From Hymenobacter radiodurans (lineage in GTDB: Bacteria > Bacteroidota > Bacteroidia > Cytophagales > Hymenobacteraceae), in the NCBI RefSeq assembly GCF_004355185.1, contig NZ_CP037922.1:1612001-1676000 (forward strand): a DNA stretch of 64,000 nt. The letters run 5' to 3'. The notes under the pieces were generated by a model. It was not told the origin of the DNA. It saw nothing but the letters and a program-made list of their open reading frames with translations, and made no database searches. Below are positions 28,968 to 39,700 of the stretch, piece after piece. Within the stretch, counting starts at the first letter, position 1, and each line of letters begins with the position of its first letter. Both the position numbers and the translations under genes were made by a program.

Positions 28968-29372
28968 ATGAATAGAAATAACGCCGCTTTTCTGGCTCAT
29001 CAAGTGAGGGCAGCAGGCTGCCTACTGGCCCTGCTGACGCTTGCTGCTTTTGCCCCGCCCCAAACGACGCCCAAAGTGCTAAATACGTACCGCAACAAAG
29101 CGATAGTGATAAGCAGTGCAGCGCCCATTAGCACACCGCTTGGCGCCAAAGCACCAAATGGGTTTCTGGGGCGTACCGCTGCCTTTCGCAAGCGAGAAAT
29201 GTCGGTGATGGTGACACTGGCCCGACCACTCTCCGAGGCGGAAGTCCTGCGTTTTACCGAAACCAAATCGTCGGTGCAAGTTACCTGCGCCACTATCACC
29301 ATGTACGACGCCAACGGTACCCTGATGGCGATGGGTGAAAAGTGCACTTTGGCTCCCGCCAAAAAGAAGTAG
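28968..29372 (+). CDS. Hypothetical exported protein
   Basis: 134 residues with an N-terminal hydrophobic segment (AAGCLLALLTLAAFAPPQTT) that looks like a signal peptide, with Cys at residue 18. The rest has no motif I recognise. It contains a beta-rich stretch (REMSVMVTLARPLSEAEVLRF and VTCATITMYDANGTLM) and ends Lys-rich. Followed by a perfect terminator, so it is a real transcription unit end. Confidence 0.6.
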   Translation: MNRNNAAFLAHQVRAAGCLLALLTLAAFAPPQTTPKVLNTYRNKAIVISSAAPISTPLGAKAPNGFLGRTAAFRKREMSVMVTLARPLSEAEVLRFTETKSSVQVTCATITMYDANGTLMAMGEKCTLAPAKKK

Positions 29373-29401
29373 TTACTGAAGTTCGCTCACCGTTTGAGCA
29401 C

Positions 29402-29447
29402 AGACCACCAAAAAGGCCCGGTTATTACCGGGCCTTTTTGGTGGTCT
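29402..29447. terminator. Perfect 21-bp bidirectional terminator
   Basis: AGACCACCAAAAAGGCCCGG plus T pairs with its exact complement across the loop TATT. It separates two converging hypothetical genes. Confidence 0.9.
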
Positions 29448-29526
29448 AATACGCGCTTCAGAATTACTTCAAAATGCAAGTGTGCGTCTCGTTTTCTCTA
29501 TTTGCGATCTTTGTCTCGAAGCTTAT

Positions 29527-30033
29527 TTACCACAAAACTTGGAAATGCTTGGCCTTGGTCGTGGCTAGATACAGCTTTTCATCGCTGAAGCGAGCTAATT
29601 TGCCAATGCCGACGCCACCAAACAGGCCTACCAGTATCCCGTAGCCTAGAGGCGTAACTTCGAAGGTAGTCGTGACACCTGAGTCATTTGTTTTGGTGCC
29701 AGTTTGGGTGGTAATAAGTCCGATGGTGGCAGCCCCAGCGGTAAGCCATAAAAAGCCACCACGCTGTTTGCGACTAAACAAGTGGATAACGGCGCGCGCC
29801 TCCTTATCATTAGGGTAACGCTTAATTAGATAGTCTCTGTACTTTCCTTCCTTATACCTCGCTTCCTGTAGTTGTTTAGGAGCTAACAATGGTGCTAGCG
29901 TAGTAGCAGCTACTTCAGCCGAGGTAGGAGGTGTAGTGGGCGTGGCAACGGGAGCTTCTGATTGGGCATGGCTAGTAAAAACTACATTACTAACTAGCGC
30001 ACCAACTAGAGAAATGCGAAGTAAAAAGGTCAT
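29527..30033 (-). CDS. Hypothetical exported/membrane protein
   Basis: 168 residues from the ATG at 30033. A signal peptide MTFLLRISLVGALVSNVVFTS ends near SHAQ. A Pro/Thr/Ala-rich linker and a charged region (LQEARYKEGKYRDYLIKRYP) follow. Two hydrophobic segments, GGFLWLTAGAATIGLITT and LGYGILVGLFGGVGIGKL, may span the membrane. Base composition is slightly more AT-rich than that of the neighbours. I recognise no family. Confidence 0.55.
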   Translation of the reverse strand: MTFLLRISLVGALVSNVVFTSHAQSEAPVATPTTPPTSAEVAATTLAPLLAPKQLQEARYKEGKYRDYLIKRYPNDKEARAVIHLFSRKQRGGFLWLTAGAATIGLITTQTGTKTNDSGVTTTFEVTPLGYGILVGLFGGVGIGKLARFSDEKLYLATTKAKHFQVLW

Positions 30034-30287
30034 AGAGTTGATGATACCGGTATTAATTGTGAGAATATGAACCATCAAATATAAGTGCTTTATATACACA
30101 GTGCAATTTTTTTGTTACATGCCCACGTTGCCTTTTTCTAACTTTTTGATTTTCAATTTTTCATAAAACAAGAAGGATATTGTAAAAAACAAGAGCTTAA
30201 TAATCACTGCATTATTGCTTGAATTTATTAGATAATATTTATTTTAGCGTAATTCAAAATCTGCCTTGTTTTCAATTAGATATACGT

Positions 30288-31991
30288 ATGCAAGAATCAT
30301 CTACTCCGCATTTTAAAGCCCGTACTCCCTTATTAAGAGCTCTGCAAAAGGCTTTTGGATTAGCTACAGTAGCCAATGAATCTGGCGCGCCATCCGCCGA
30401 CGAGTTGGCCCAGATGGCTACTAGCCAAAGTCGCCGAGATTTTTTGGCCAATACCGCCAAGCTAGGCTTGCTCATTGGGGCTGGTGGTTTGCTTACGGCC
30501 TGCGAGGCTGAGGTGGCAGAACCAACTCCGTCGCTGGGCGGCACCGCCACTGCCGATGCGAAAGGCACGCAGCCGCGCATTGTGGTAGTAGGAGCAGGAA
30601 TAGCCGGACTCAACTGCGCGTATCAACTGCGCAAAAATGGTTTGCGTGCGGATATCTACGAGGCTAGCAACCGCGCTGGGGGGCGAATTTTTACTGCTCG
30701 CGACCTAATGGCTCCTGGCCTGACTACGGAGCTAGGCGGCGAGTTTATCGACAGTGGCCACCGCGACATGCTGCAGCTGGCTAGGGAGTTTGCTTTGCCT
30801 CTTTATGATGTGCAAGGTCCGAGTGAAACGATGCTTCAAAAAGATGCCTATTTTTTCAACGGCCAGCACTATTCCGTCGCGCAGGTAATTGAGGCTTTCC
30901 AGCCTTACGCTCGCCAAATTGCGGCCGATATTCGTGCTCTGCCCGGCACTATTACCTACGACAAGCTTACGCCGGCCGTGGTGCGCTTTGATCAGCTTTC
31001 CATTGCCCAATATTTTGACTCGTTAGGCATGACGGGCCTGATCAGGGAGTTGCTGGATGTGGCCTACCTCACGGAGTATGGTCGCGAGGTGAACGACCAG
31101 TCGGCCATTAATTTTCTGTATCTGTTTTCGGCCGATACGCATAAGGGCAGCTTCGACATCTTTGGGGAGAGTGACGAGCGCTACAAGATTCAGGGCGGCA
31201 ATCAGCGCCTCACCGACGCCCTGGCCGAGCAACTCAGCGGCCAAATCACGCTGCAGCACAAGCTAGTGAAGCTGGCTCAGAACACCACCGGGCAGTATGT
31301 ACTCAGCTTTGAATGCCCACAGGCCAGTATCCTCAATGTCGTGGCCGACTATGTAGTGCTCACGCTTCCCTTCACTGTGCTGCGCAACATTGATATTCAG
31401 GTGCCGCTGCCGGTCTGGAAAACGAACGCCATTCAACACCTGGGCTACGGTACCAACGCCAAACTGATTCTAGGTTTCAAAAGCCGCCCTTGGCGCACCG
31501 ACGGCTACACGGGCTACATCTTTACGGACGGCACCGTGCAAACTGGCTGGGACTCAGGGCAATTGCAGCCTACTACCCAATCGGCTTATACGGTGTACGT
31601 GGGTGGCAACGAAGGCATACAAATAGGCACCGGCACGCCCGAATCACAGGTAAGTCGCTACTTGCCGGTGCTGGAGCAGGCTTGGCCTTCCGCCAGCGAA
31701 CAGTATAATGGGCGGGTGGAGCGCATGCACTGGCCCACACATAAATACACGCTGGCTAGCTACGCCTGCTACCGGCCAGGGCAGTACAGCACCATTGCCG
31801 GTGCAGAGCGCAAGCCAGTAGGCAATATGTTCTTCGCTGGTGAGCACTGCAGCGCCTGGTATCAGGGCTATATGAATGGAGCCGCCGAAACTGGCCGCAT
31901 GGCTGCCGAAGACGTACAAGCGGCCTTGCGCGGTAGTCGTCGGACGGCCCTGCACCGCCGCATGCAGCAGCGAGAATCTATGTTGGCTTAG
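30288..31991 (+). CDS. FAD-dependent amine oxidase, Tat lipoprotein
   Basis: 567 residues from the ATG at 30288. A charged N-terminus of about 45 residues precedes a twin-arginine lipoprotein signal (SQSRRDFLANTAKLGLL to LLTACEAE). The FAD motif is IVVVGAGIAGLNCAYQLRKNG, with the second flavin motif GGRIFTARD and the C-terminal GNMFFAGEHCSAWYQGYMNG typical of monoamine oxidase/polyamine oxidase-like flavoproteins. It probably oxidises an amine or amino acid in the envelope. A G6 motif copy lies at 30678-30683. A terminator follows. Confidence 0.85.
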   Translation: MQESSTPHFKARTPLLRALQKAFGLATVANESGAPSADELAQMATSQSRRDFLANTAKLGLLIGAGGLLTACEAEVAEPTPSLGGTATADAKGTQPRIVVVGAGIAGLNCAYQLRKNGLRADIYEASNRAGGRIFTARDLMAPGLTTELGGEFIDSGHRDMLQLAREFALPLYDVQGPSETMLQKDAYFFNGQHYSVAQVIEAFQPYARQIAADIRALPGTITYDKLTPAVVRFDQLSIAQYFDSLGMTGLIRELLDVAYLTEYGREVNDQSAINFLYLFSADTHKGSFDIFGESDERYKIQGGNQRLTDALAEQLSGQITLQHKLVKLAQNTTGQYVLSFECPQASILNVVADYVVLTLPFTVLRNIDIQVPLPVWKTNAIQHLGYGTNAKLILGFKSRPWRTDGYTGYIFTDGTVQTGWDSGQLQPTTQSAYTVYVGGNEGIQIGTGTPESQVSRYLPVLEQAWPSASEQYNGRVERMHWPTHKYTLASYACYRPGQYSTIAGAERKPVGNMFFAGEHCSAWYQGYMNGAAETGRMAAEDVQAALRGSRRTALHRRMQQRESMLA

Positions 31992-32006
31992 AAAAAATAA
32001 TCAGCA

Positions 32007-32044
32007 ACCAAAAAGCCCCCGCTAATCACCGGGGGCTTTTTGGT
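32007..32044. terminator. Intrinsic terminator after the amine oxidase gene
   Basis: ACCAAAAAGCCCCC pairs with GGGGGCTTTTTGGT across a 10-base loop; an inverted pair of the dispersed motif between two converging genes. Confidence 0.85.
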
Positions 32045-32095
32045 GTTGGGCTATACACGGCTTAAACAACAGGATTTTCGCATGAAGGTACTAGC

Positions 32096-33061
32096 TTATG
32101 CGTTTTTCCGAGGGAGCTTTTTTACATATGTAAGTACGGCTTTGCGGAAGGCTTCGGGCTGCTCTACAAAAGGCACGTGGCCGGCTTGTAGCTGCGCTAC
32201 CTGCTGATTGGGAAAGCGGAACATCTTGTAATGCTCCGGCCCAACGCAATAATCTTTGGTGCCCGTGATAATCAGCACGGGCGCTTTAATTTGGGGCGTG
32301 AGGGCGGTGAAATCCTTGCGGTAATCGGGCAGGCTGAAGCCGTAGCTACCGAACTCGCCCGTGCCGGGGTTGCCCTTGTCGGCTTCGGTTACCTTTTGGT
32401 GGCCGGCTTCGGTCTGGTACTGAAGCTTGAACCAGATGTTCTGCTCGCTCAGGACGGGCATGATCATGCCGAAGCGCTCATCCAGCGGCTTACTTTCGTC
32501 GAGGTAGGGGGCTTTGTCGGACAAGGTCGCGAAGTTCAGCCCGTTTGTCAGGGTACTTTTCATGGCTTCCTGTATGCTGAGCGTGCTATTCACGAGCACT
32601 AGGCCGCGCACGTGCTGCGGATAGCGCGCCGCATATTCCGTCGCGATGGTGCCGCCAAAAGAGTGGGCCATTACCAGCCAAGTTTCCAAGCCCAGTTGCT
32701 GGCGCAACTCTTCCATATCCTGCACCATACGGTCGAGGGAGTAGTTCTTATTCGAGTCGTTGGGGGTGCGGCCGCTGCCGCGCTGATCGTACCAAATCAT
32801 CTGGAGCTTGTCCTCCAAACTTGGGCCCGCCAGCGCTTCCGGCATGCCGCTCCAAGCGCCCGGTCCGCCGTGCACAAACACGCAGGGAATGCCCTGCCCT
32901 GAAATTTTGGTGTAAAGCTTTATGCCGTCGCTGGTAGTGATATTTGGGGTGCCATTGTTAAGCGGCTTTGACCGTACCCCGGCGAGCAGGAGCGTAGTGG
33001 GCAGCAACAGCGCCCAAAGTAGAAGTGCAAAGGAGTAGCCGTGGCGGAAGAAACGGGTCAT
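32096..33061 (-). CDS. Alpha/beta hydrolase, proline iminopeptidase-like, exported
   Basis: 321 residues. An N-terminal hydrophobic segment (FALLLWALLLPTTLLLAG) is a signal or anchor. The oxyanion motif is VFVHGGPGAWSG. The nucleophile elbow is AHSFGGT, with Asp in ITGTKDYCVGP and His in LQAGHVPFVEQP. The HGGPG pattern and WYDQRGSGRT point to the proline iminopeptidase (S33) group. It acts on peptides or esters in the periplasm. Monocistronic. Confidence 0.85.
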   Translation of the reverse strand: MTRFFRHGYSFALLLWALLLPTTLLLAGVRSKPLNNGTPNITTSDGIKLYTKISGQGIPCVFVHGGPGAWSGMPEALAGPSLEDKLQMIWYDQRGSGRTPNDSNKNYSLDRMVQDMEELRQQLGLETWLVMAHSFGGTIATEYAARYPQHVRGLVLVNSTLSIQEAMKSTLTNGLNFATLSDKAPYLDESKPLDERFGMIMPVLSEQNIWFKLQYQTEAGHQKVTEADKGNPGTGEFGSYGFSLPDYRKDFTALTPQIKAPVLIITGTKDYCVGPEHYKMFRFPNQQVAQLQAGHVPFVEQPEAFRKAVLTYVKKLPRKNA

Positions 33062-33446
33062 AGAAGAAAAGGTGGGTTAGGGAGAGAAAAGGAGTTGCAA
33101 ACGGAGAGTGCGACTATTGGCTGCGTATAGGAAAATCGGCAGGTAAAGGAGAGCCGCAAGAAGTAATTAGCTAGACACAAAAAGTGCCTAGGGGGCAAAT
33201 CAGCCTACAAAAATATAAAAAGACTCAGTATTTAACGCACGCCTAACTCTTCCCATAGCAAGGGGAATTGTAAGCCGTTTCCAACATTCTCAGGTAGCTG
33301 AAAAAAGCCCCCCACCTGTCATCCTTCGGGCCGCAGAATGATGAAGCGTGTGCAGCCAGGAAAGATGCTATGCATAACGGGCTACGACGTGACCATTCTT
33401 CAATGGTCGCGTTGTAGCCCGTCTGGTTGGCTTATGAAATGCTCTT
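33062..33446. other. Intergenic region with motif copies and a hairpin
   Basis: 385 bases without a gene. It contains G-run/C-run motif copies near 33190 (five G) and at 33308-33313, and a short stretch (GTCATCCTTCGGGCCGCAGA) that loosely recalls the REP-like element. A hairpin lies at 33377-33422 next to the universal stress protein gene. Confidence 0.6.
33377..33422. terminator. Hairpin downstream of the universal stress protein gene
   Basis: ACGGGCTACGACGTGACCAT plus T pairs with AATGGTCGCGTTGTAGCCCG plus T, with two wobble positions and a loop of about four bases. Little T run. Confidence 0.6.
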
Positions 33447-34309
33447 TTAAAACGTCTCCGGGTGGAAGGTGAGTACTGGTGCTTTGGCCTGCACCGCTAC
33501 GCTCTCGGCGGTGCTGCCACCGTGCAGGAAGTGCCAGAGGCCCGTGCGGCCGTGGGAGAGCATCACCACCAAGTCGGCGTGCGACTGCTCGGCGTAGCGC
33601 GGCACCCCGATGCTCACTTGGGGGGCATTTACCACGTCTGGCTCGAAGTTGAGAATGTGGTGGCGGTCGGCGAAGGCATTAATACGGTCGATGGCGTTGG
33701 AATAATCTTCCGCGCGGGTTACTACGTCGAGCAGGTGCAGGGTGGCTTCAGGGAAGGCGGCACACACCTGCTTCAAGCTCTTCACGGCGCGGTCGGCTTC
33801 CTGAGAAAAATCGGAGGCGAAAACGATGGAGCGCACCTCGAAATGAGGCGCTGGCAGCTTGACTGTAAGCACCGGACATGGCGCCAGCCGCACCAGCCGC
33901 TCAGCGTGCGAATCCAGCTCGAATAAATGCAGGAACGCCGGCGCGTGAACTTGGGCCCCGATTACGACCAAGTCCATGTGCTGCTCGCGGATAACTTCCA
34001 GAATGGCCTCGTCTACGTTGCCGGTGGCCACTTGGTCGTGTACCGTTACTTCGGGGGCAATTCGGGCCATTTCGGCAATCAGCTGACGCATTCGGTGCTT
34101 GGTGCGCTGCAGCAGCTCCACCATAAATACGCCGTGCAGCGAGGCTCCGCTCGATACGCCGCCGGTGGTTACCATACCACTGCCAGCCGACGCATCGACT
34201 ACATGCAACAACGTGATCTGCCCATGCGTGCGGTGGGCCAATTGCATAGCTACCTCGAAGGCGTTGTGTGCTTCGGGGAGAAGTCGGTAGGTACAAGGAT
34301 GTTTTGCAT
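33447..34309 (-). CDS. Universal stress protein (tandem UspA), N-terminus separated by an apparent -1 frameshift
   Basis: The long frame (33447-34247) holds two UspA-like domains. The first starts within QLAHRTHGQITLLHVVD, and the second at VRSIVFASDFSQEADRAVKSL. The second ends with the nucleotide-binding SHGRTGLWHFLHGGSTA. The first beta strand is missing from this frame. An ATG at 34309 opens MQNILVPTDFSP, the classic Usp start, but stops after about 20 codons. Adding one base in the CCCC run at 34275-34278 (GGGG on the plus strand) joins it as DFSPEAHNAFEVAMQLAH. The sequence is otherwise intact, so the break may be an assembly error. Confidence 0.82.
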
Positions 34310-34714
34310 GGCAGTAAGGGGTGAATGGTAGGCCGAATTAAGTCCTGCACGCTCCTGCAAGGCTGGTGTAATAATTTACATATTAAACTTTAATAAAACA
34401 ATATAGAAGCTCAACTTTATGCGCTGTTCATTTGCTCCAATCATTCGCTTAACTAACTGATATCGACATACAAACCAATTAATAACAGTGAAGTAATTCC
34501 GGGCAAAAGACCAGTAGCCTCAGTAGCGGCAAAATCCAGAGCGATACTGCAGAAAATGGTGATCAAGCCGCCGCGAGTCTATGTTCGTGCTGGGGGCTTT
34601 TTAGTGTATACAGTTCAAGCAGTGGTACAAAAAAGCCCCAGCTGCATGGCGGCTGGGGCTTTTTGAATGTGTAATGAGTGTTACCTGCTTCCGGGCAATA
34701 TCGTTGGCTGCTGC
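34310..34714. other. Intergenic region between the universal stress protein and serine hydrolase genes
   Basis: 405 bases. The left part is AT-rich and probably holds the promoter of the leftward stress protein gene. The right part holds a G5 motif copy near 34591 and the terminator at 34630-34664. No gene is supported. Confidence 0.6.
34630..34664. terminator. Intrinsic terminator after the serine hydrolase gene
   Basis: AAAAAGCCCCAGC pairs with GCTGGGGCTTTTT around a 9-base loop; it lies about 50 bases beyond the stop codon of the leftward gene. Confidence 0.8.
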
Positions 34715-36580
34715 TTATACGCTCCACAGCTGTAGCCCCAGCCACCCATACGACCCTAATACCGTCGCGATTAGGCCCAGGGCGCCATAAGTGAGCAGCA
34801 GGTACCAGGCTACCACGCGGCTGCGGAACAGGCGGAAGCGCCGCACCGTCAGAACCAGGCCCCAGAGCGTGAGCACGGCGAAGGCCAGCGGCGCCACGAA
34901 GAGCAACACACTTTCAAAACTTATGCGTCCGGCCGCCGCAACATTGCCCCCCAAACTGACCAGGGCAAATACAACTACTATCAGCGCTACCGTGGCCAGT
35001 AGCGGCAGCAGGCGGGGCAGCAGCTGAGGGCGTGGCAGTTGCTTGCGCAAGGCGTAAATAATCCAGATCAGTCCTGCAATGCTGGAAGTGGTGGCGAGCA
35101 GGATGCTGGCCCAGAATAGTGTAGGCGGCAACCACCACCACATGCCCGCTTTAAGCGCGTAACCCTGAGGTGAAATCAATACTAGCTCACCGTCGCGGTC
35201 GCGGGTGAGAGCTACGCTCGGCTGGGTCTGGCTGCTGATGCGGAAGGTGAGCGGGCCAGTAGCCAAGAGCGTATCGGGGGCGCCGATAAGAGGCTTGAGC
35301 GTAAGTAGCTGCCCACTTTGCTCTAACGAAATGCCCCCCAGCAAGTGAGTACTGAAGCCAGTTAAGGCATTGCGGGGTGCAGCGCTTTGATAGTGACCCA
35401 GATAAGGAGCAATGGCTGCCGCATCGAGGGGCAGGGTAGGCGGTGGGGGTGGAGTGGGGTAATCGCGCAGCAGGAAATCGCGCACCAGAATGCTGATGGT
35501 GGTAAGTGGCTTCGCGCCATTATTAGAAAGTGCATAGCCTAGGCCTAACTCCCGGTTGTAGGCGAACATGGAGGTAAACCCTTCAATGCCGCCATTGTGC
35601 CCCCGAAATGGGACCTTGCCTTTCTGGCTGACGATTGTGTTGGCGAGGGCGTAGCCGGTTTGCAGGCCGGCGCGGGCTTCGAGGGGGCTATGCACGGTTT
35701 CCATTTCGCGCAGACTGGCGGGCTGGAGTAAGGCCGCACCGCCGGGAGTGCGGAAGTCGCGGAGGAAGAACTGCACCCACTGAGCCATGTCGGTGGCTGA
35801 GGCACTCACGGAGCCCGCCGGACCCGCATAAATGGGCAGCGCGGATAGTGGCTGATAGCCGCCATCGGCGTAGGTATAGCCGCGCGCCAGCTTCGGATCC
35901 GACGCTGGTCGCAGGGTGGCTGTGGCGTCGGGCATACCCAGGGGGCGGAATACGTTTTTAGCGAGATAATGCTCATACGTTTCCCCACTTAGCTTTTCGA
36001 GCAGATAGCCCGCCACCAGATACCCGGGGTTGGAGTACGACATGCGCTCGCCGGGCCGCCACCGGCAGCGCAGCTCTTTACGAAAAACCTGAACTACGGC
36101 CGTGCCTCTGGGGTCGGTGGGCGTGGTATTGTAAACGTGGTTGAGATGCATGTCGTCGAAGCCGGCGGTGTGTTCCAGCACATGCACTACGCGCACAGGG
36201 TCAGTGGCTTCCCAGGGATTGTCGATGGGTACTTCAGGGGCAATTTTGCGAAGCTCGTCTTTGAGGCTAAGCTTGCCCTGCTCAATCAGTTGCAGCAGCC
36301 CCACCACGATAAATGGCTTAGTAACGGAGCCCACCCGAAACAGCGTGTGCGGCGTCACGGGCTTCTTCTGGGCTACATCGGCTAGGCCCAGCCCACCCGC
36401 AAAGAGAACTGAGTCGCGGGTAACGAGCGTGAGCAGCAGCCCCGGAATACGCTCCCGCTGCATGATGCGCTCAATCGAATCGGTAAGTTGGGGAATGGTG
36501 GTTATTGGCCGGCCTGGGCGCTGGGCCTGAGCGCTGAGATAAGGTGCCAGCAGCGCCAGAAATAGTAGAAGTCTTTTCAC
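34715..36580 (-). CDS. Serine hydrolase, class C beta-lactamase-like, with C-terminal membrane domain
   Basis: 621 residues from a GTG at 36580, which starts the signal peptide VKRLLLFLALLAPYLSAQAQ; the frame upstream of it looks non-coding. The beta-lactamase/transpeptidase-like fold shows SxxK as SVTK in LFRVGSVTKPF, YxN as YSNPGY, and a late HNGG. Hence it is a penicillin-binding-protein-type peptidase or esterase. After about residue 470 a beta-rich linker leads to four hydrophobic segments (LFWASILLATTSSIAGLIWI, LLPLLATVALIVVVFALVSL and two more), so the catalytic domain is membrane tethered. Substrate unknown. Confidence 0.82.
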   Translation of the reverse strand: MKRLLLFLALLAPYLSAQAQRPGRPITTIPQLTDSIERIMQRERIPGLLLTLVTRDSVLFAGGLGLADVAQKKPVTPHTLFRVGSVTKPFIVVGLLQLIEQGKLSLKDELRKIAPEVPIDNPWEATDPVRVVHVLEHTAGFDDMHLNHVYNTTPTDPRGTAVVQVFRKELRCRWRPGERMSYSNPGYLVAGYLLEKLSGETYEHYLAKNVFRPLGMPDATATLRPASDPKLARGYTYADGGYQPLSALPIYAGPAGSVSASATDMAQWVQFFLRDFRTPGGAALLQPASLREMETVHSPLEARAGLQTGYALANTIVSQKGKVPFRGHNGGIEGFTSMFAYNRELGLGYALSNNGAKPLTTISILVRDFLLRDYPTPPPPPTLPLDAAAIAPYLGHYQSAAPRNALTGFSTHLLGGISLEQSGQLLTLKPLIGAPDTLLATGPLTFRISSQTQPSVALTRDRDGELVLISPQGYALKAGMWWWLPPTLFWASILLATTSSIAGLIWIIYALRKQLPRPQLLPRLLPLLATVALIVVVFALVSLGGNVAAAGRISFESVLLFVAPLAFAVLTLWGLVLTVRRFRLFRSRVVAWYLLLTYGALGLIATVLGSYGWLGLQLWSV

Positions 36581-36776
36581 GATAAGCGCAGAAGGAATAA
36601 GTAGGTATATGCGGTGGAAGATAGGTGTTCTGCTATTTATTATAATACGAATGGATATTCCGGTAGAGTCTTGTGAATGAGAACGACTCGCTGGGGGGCT
36701 TTTTTGAATAATGCGCCTCTGCATGACAGAGGATTTTGGCAGATGCTCGATAAATTTCAAGCTCGAAAAATGCCCC

Positions 36777-39700
36777 CTACGGCCGCAGCAGACGCAGCGT
36801 GGTATCGAGGGGCTGGGTGAGCAGTAGTTGCCGGGCCTGCTGGCGCAGCAGTTCCTGCTGCTCGCGTTGTTCGGCTTTCTTGAATAAGCGCACCTTGTAG
36901 GGGCTTTTCGCGGCGGGGCGACGGAGGTTGACATAGGTAGGGCGGCCCCGCGCGCTCCGAATCAGGCGACCTTGCTGAATCCGCTCCACGCGCTTCTGGT
37001 TGTTGCCGAAAAGAACCTGCAACGGATTGAGGCTTACATATAAGTTGGCCCGTCCGTCCAGATGGTAATAGCCACTCACTTCCAGGTTGCTCAGGTTGCT
37101 GTTCAGGCGCAGGCTGGGAATCAGGATGCGCCCATCATGCAGCAGAAGCTGGGTGCTGACGGGCTCGAAAAACAAGTGACTGGTGCGCTCCGTTTTCATG
37201 AACTTCAACGATTCCGTAAAGAAATCAACGTTTAGCAGCTCCAAGTCGCGAATATCCGTTTTGAGGTAGCCCAGCGTGGTATCGAATACGGGCAGGAAAG
37301 TAGAGTCGAGGTCGGTGTGCAGGTCGGCAGCGCAGCGCAGGGTGCCACGCACGTTGTGGCCGTCGAGCAGGTTAATGTTCATATCGGTGAGCGTGGTGAA
37401 GAGCTCGGGAAGAGCAATTCCTTCCAGCTGCGTTTGAACATGCAGAGGGTGGTGGTTTTGGCCCGCATTGGTGAGCATGCGTCCGCGCAGCTTAATTTGC
37501 CCCCCAAGGGCATTTAGCGAACATTCTTCCAGTAATGCCTCTCCCTCGCGCAGCCGTGAGACCAGCTTAAATTGCGTGCCGCGCACCGCCGTGTACTGCA
37601 CTTTGTCGGCCTGCACCCGCACTACGGCGCTCAAAATACCGTTGGAAAGCAGCGACTTATCGCGGGGGCTGCCGTTGGCGGTTGCGGCCGGTCTCTTCCT
37701 GCGGCTGCCGTTCTGGGCCGACTGGGGGGCATTTTCTTCCTTCACATCTAGGCCGGCCAGCATTTGCAGTAATTGCTGCACATCCAGGGTGGCGTAGCGC
37801 AGATCGAGGGTGGCGTTGGCGGCCAGCACGCGGGTACCTGCTACCTGCACGGTAGCCGTGGCTTTGCCGATGCCGCCGCGCGTAGTGGCGAAGTTCAGGT
37901 AAGGCATCCGTAGAGAACTGCCCGTTTTTTCTAAGCGCAGCCGCAAGTCCCTGATGTTTTCACCAGCCGACAATTGCATGGCATCAATAGTACAGGTAAC
38001 GTGCCCGTTGGCAGCCAGCAGCAGCTCCCGTAGCGCCGGACTCGCGGGCTCCTTGGCCGAGCGTTGGGGCGGGCGCGCCGCGTGCCGCACCAGGTTCTGA
38101 TAGTTGAGCTGGTCATATTTTACCGCCAGCTCGAAGCGGATGGGGGCCACCTGCTGACTGGTATCGGAAGGCCAGGAGGCGCGGCCGCTGACATCGGCGC
38201 CCCACACCTGGCCGCGAATGTTGTGGAGCTGTACCCGGTGGCCATCGTGGCGCACGGTCACGGCCAGACGGTTAACGGTATCAGCAGGCAGCAAAAGCCG
38301 GTCGCAGCGCAAGCCCACATTCAAGTGCAACCCCGGCGGAAACATGCTCATATCCAGCTTCCCCGACTTGGCGGGTACGGGTGCCGCTGTGCGTGCGGCA
38401 CCCGGCGCCACTGGCCGCAATAGCTCGCGCAAGCGGTCAATACGGACTTCATCGACGGCAAAATTGCCGGTAATATCGGTGGTTGGGTGCCGCTTGGTCA
38501 AATAATCTAGCAAATGGTCCGTGGTGGCAGTGGCCCGAAACCGCATGCCATCCAGCACCCCGATGGCATTGGTTAAGTGCCAGCGACTATCCTGCAAACC
38601 AACTCGCACGTTCACGCCCGAGAAATTTGCCCCCCGATCGAGCAGCACGAAGGAAGCATCGCGCAACGTCACGTTGCCGCGCACCGAAAGGCTGTCGGGG
38701 TAGATGGGCCTGGTGCCATCTGATTGCGGCGGGAGCGGTCCTCGCAATTGCAAATCGAGCTCGGCCGTGCCGCGCCGTGCCCGCAATAGCTCAGGCGCCA
38801 CCACGGCGGCCAGCTCAGGCAGCTCGGTGCGCCCAATAATCTGCCCGGTCAGAAAAGGACGGGTAAAGTCGCGAATAGTGAGGGATATATCGACCCAGCC
38901 CGGCGCGGTATGGATGCGACATTGGGGCAGCGTGAGCGTAGTGGTCTTGAGGTTGTGCCCCGGCCCATTGTCGTAGGTGCCGCTCAGGTCCCAGTTTTTG
39001 ATATGACGCGTGGTGTCGGGCCAGGTGAGCTGAGCATCGCGCAGGGCAAAACGCAGGATATTGCGCGGACGGATAGTAGGTCCGCTCAGCCCTCGAATGG
39101 TGTAGCGAATGTAGGCTTTGCTGGGACTAGTGGCGCCTTCCACGATGGGGCGCAAACTTTGCGGCAACGCCAGGCGGAGCACATCGGGTAGGGGCTGGGT
39201 GCCCACAAACCGGAAGCTAAGCTGCGTGCCCGGCTGGCCAGGCACCACAGTATGCGTGCCGCTGATCTGGACGGTATCACCATTAAGCGTAGCGCGGGTG
39301 CGGTAGATATAGCCTTGGCGCTCCCTAAACTTATAGCGGTAATTAACCCAGGCCTGCATAGGTTCGCGCTCAAACAAGGGCTCCGTGGTGGAGCCCAGTC
39401 GGCCAAGCTCGCCATCGAGAGTGCCATCTATGCGTAGCACGCCCTGTTGCATATACGCCTTTAGCCGCGCCTGGCGCACATGGGCCGCAAACAAGCCGCC
39501 GGTAAAGTCGTTACGCGTGACGATACGGAAGTTGTTGATGGTCAGGGCATCCAATTTCAGATTCATCCTGGGTGCCCGACCCGGCCCAGGTTGGCGTTTG
39601 CCTTTGCGCCCCACACTCCAGCTGCGCCCCAGCGAATCGACCCGCTCGTGCAAGACGGCGTCATTGATTACTAAACGCGTGACGTGCACCTGACCTCGCA

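Noticed and set aside
36717..36727. Possible fifth REP-like copy (CTCTGCATGAC)
   Set aside because: Only the outer 11 bases match; there is no second arm.
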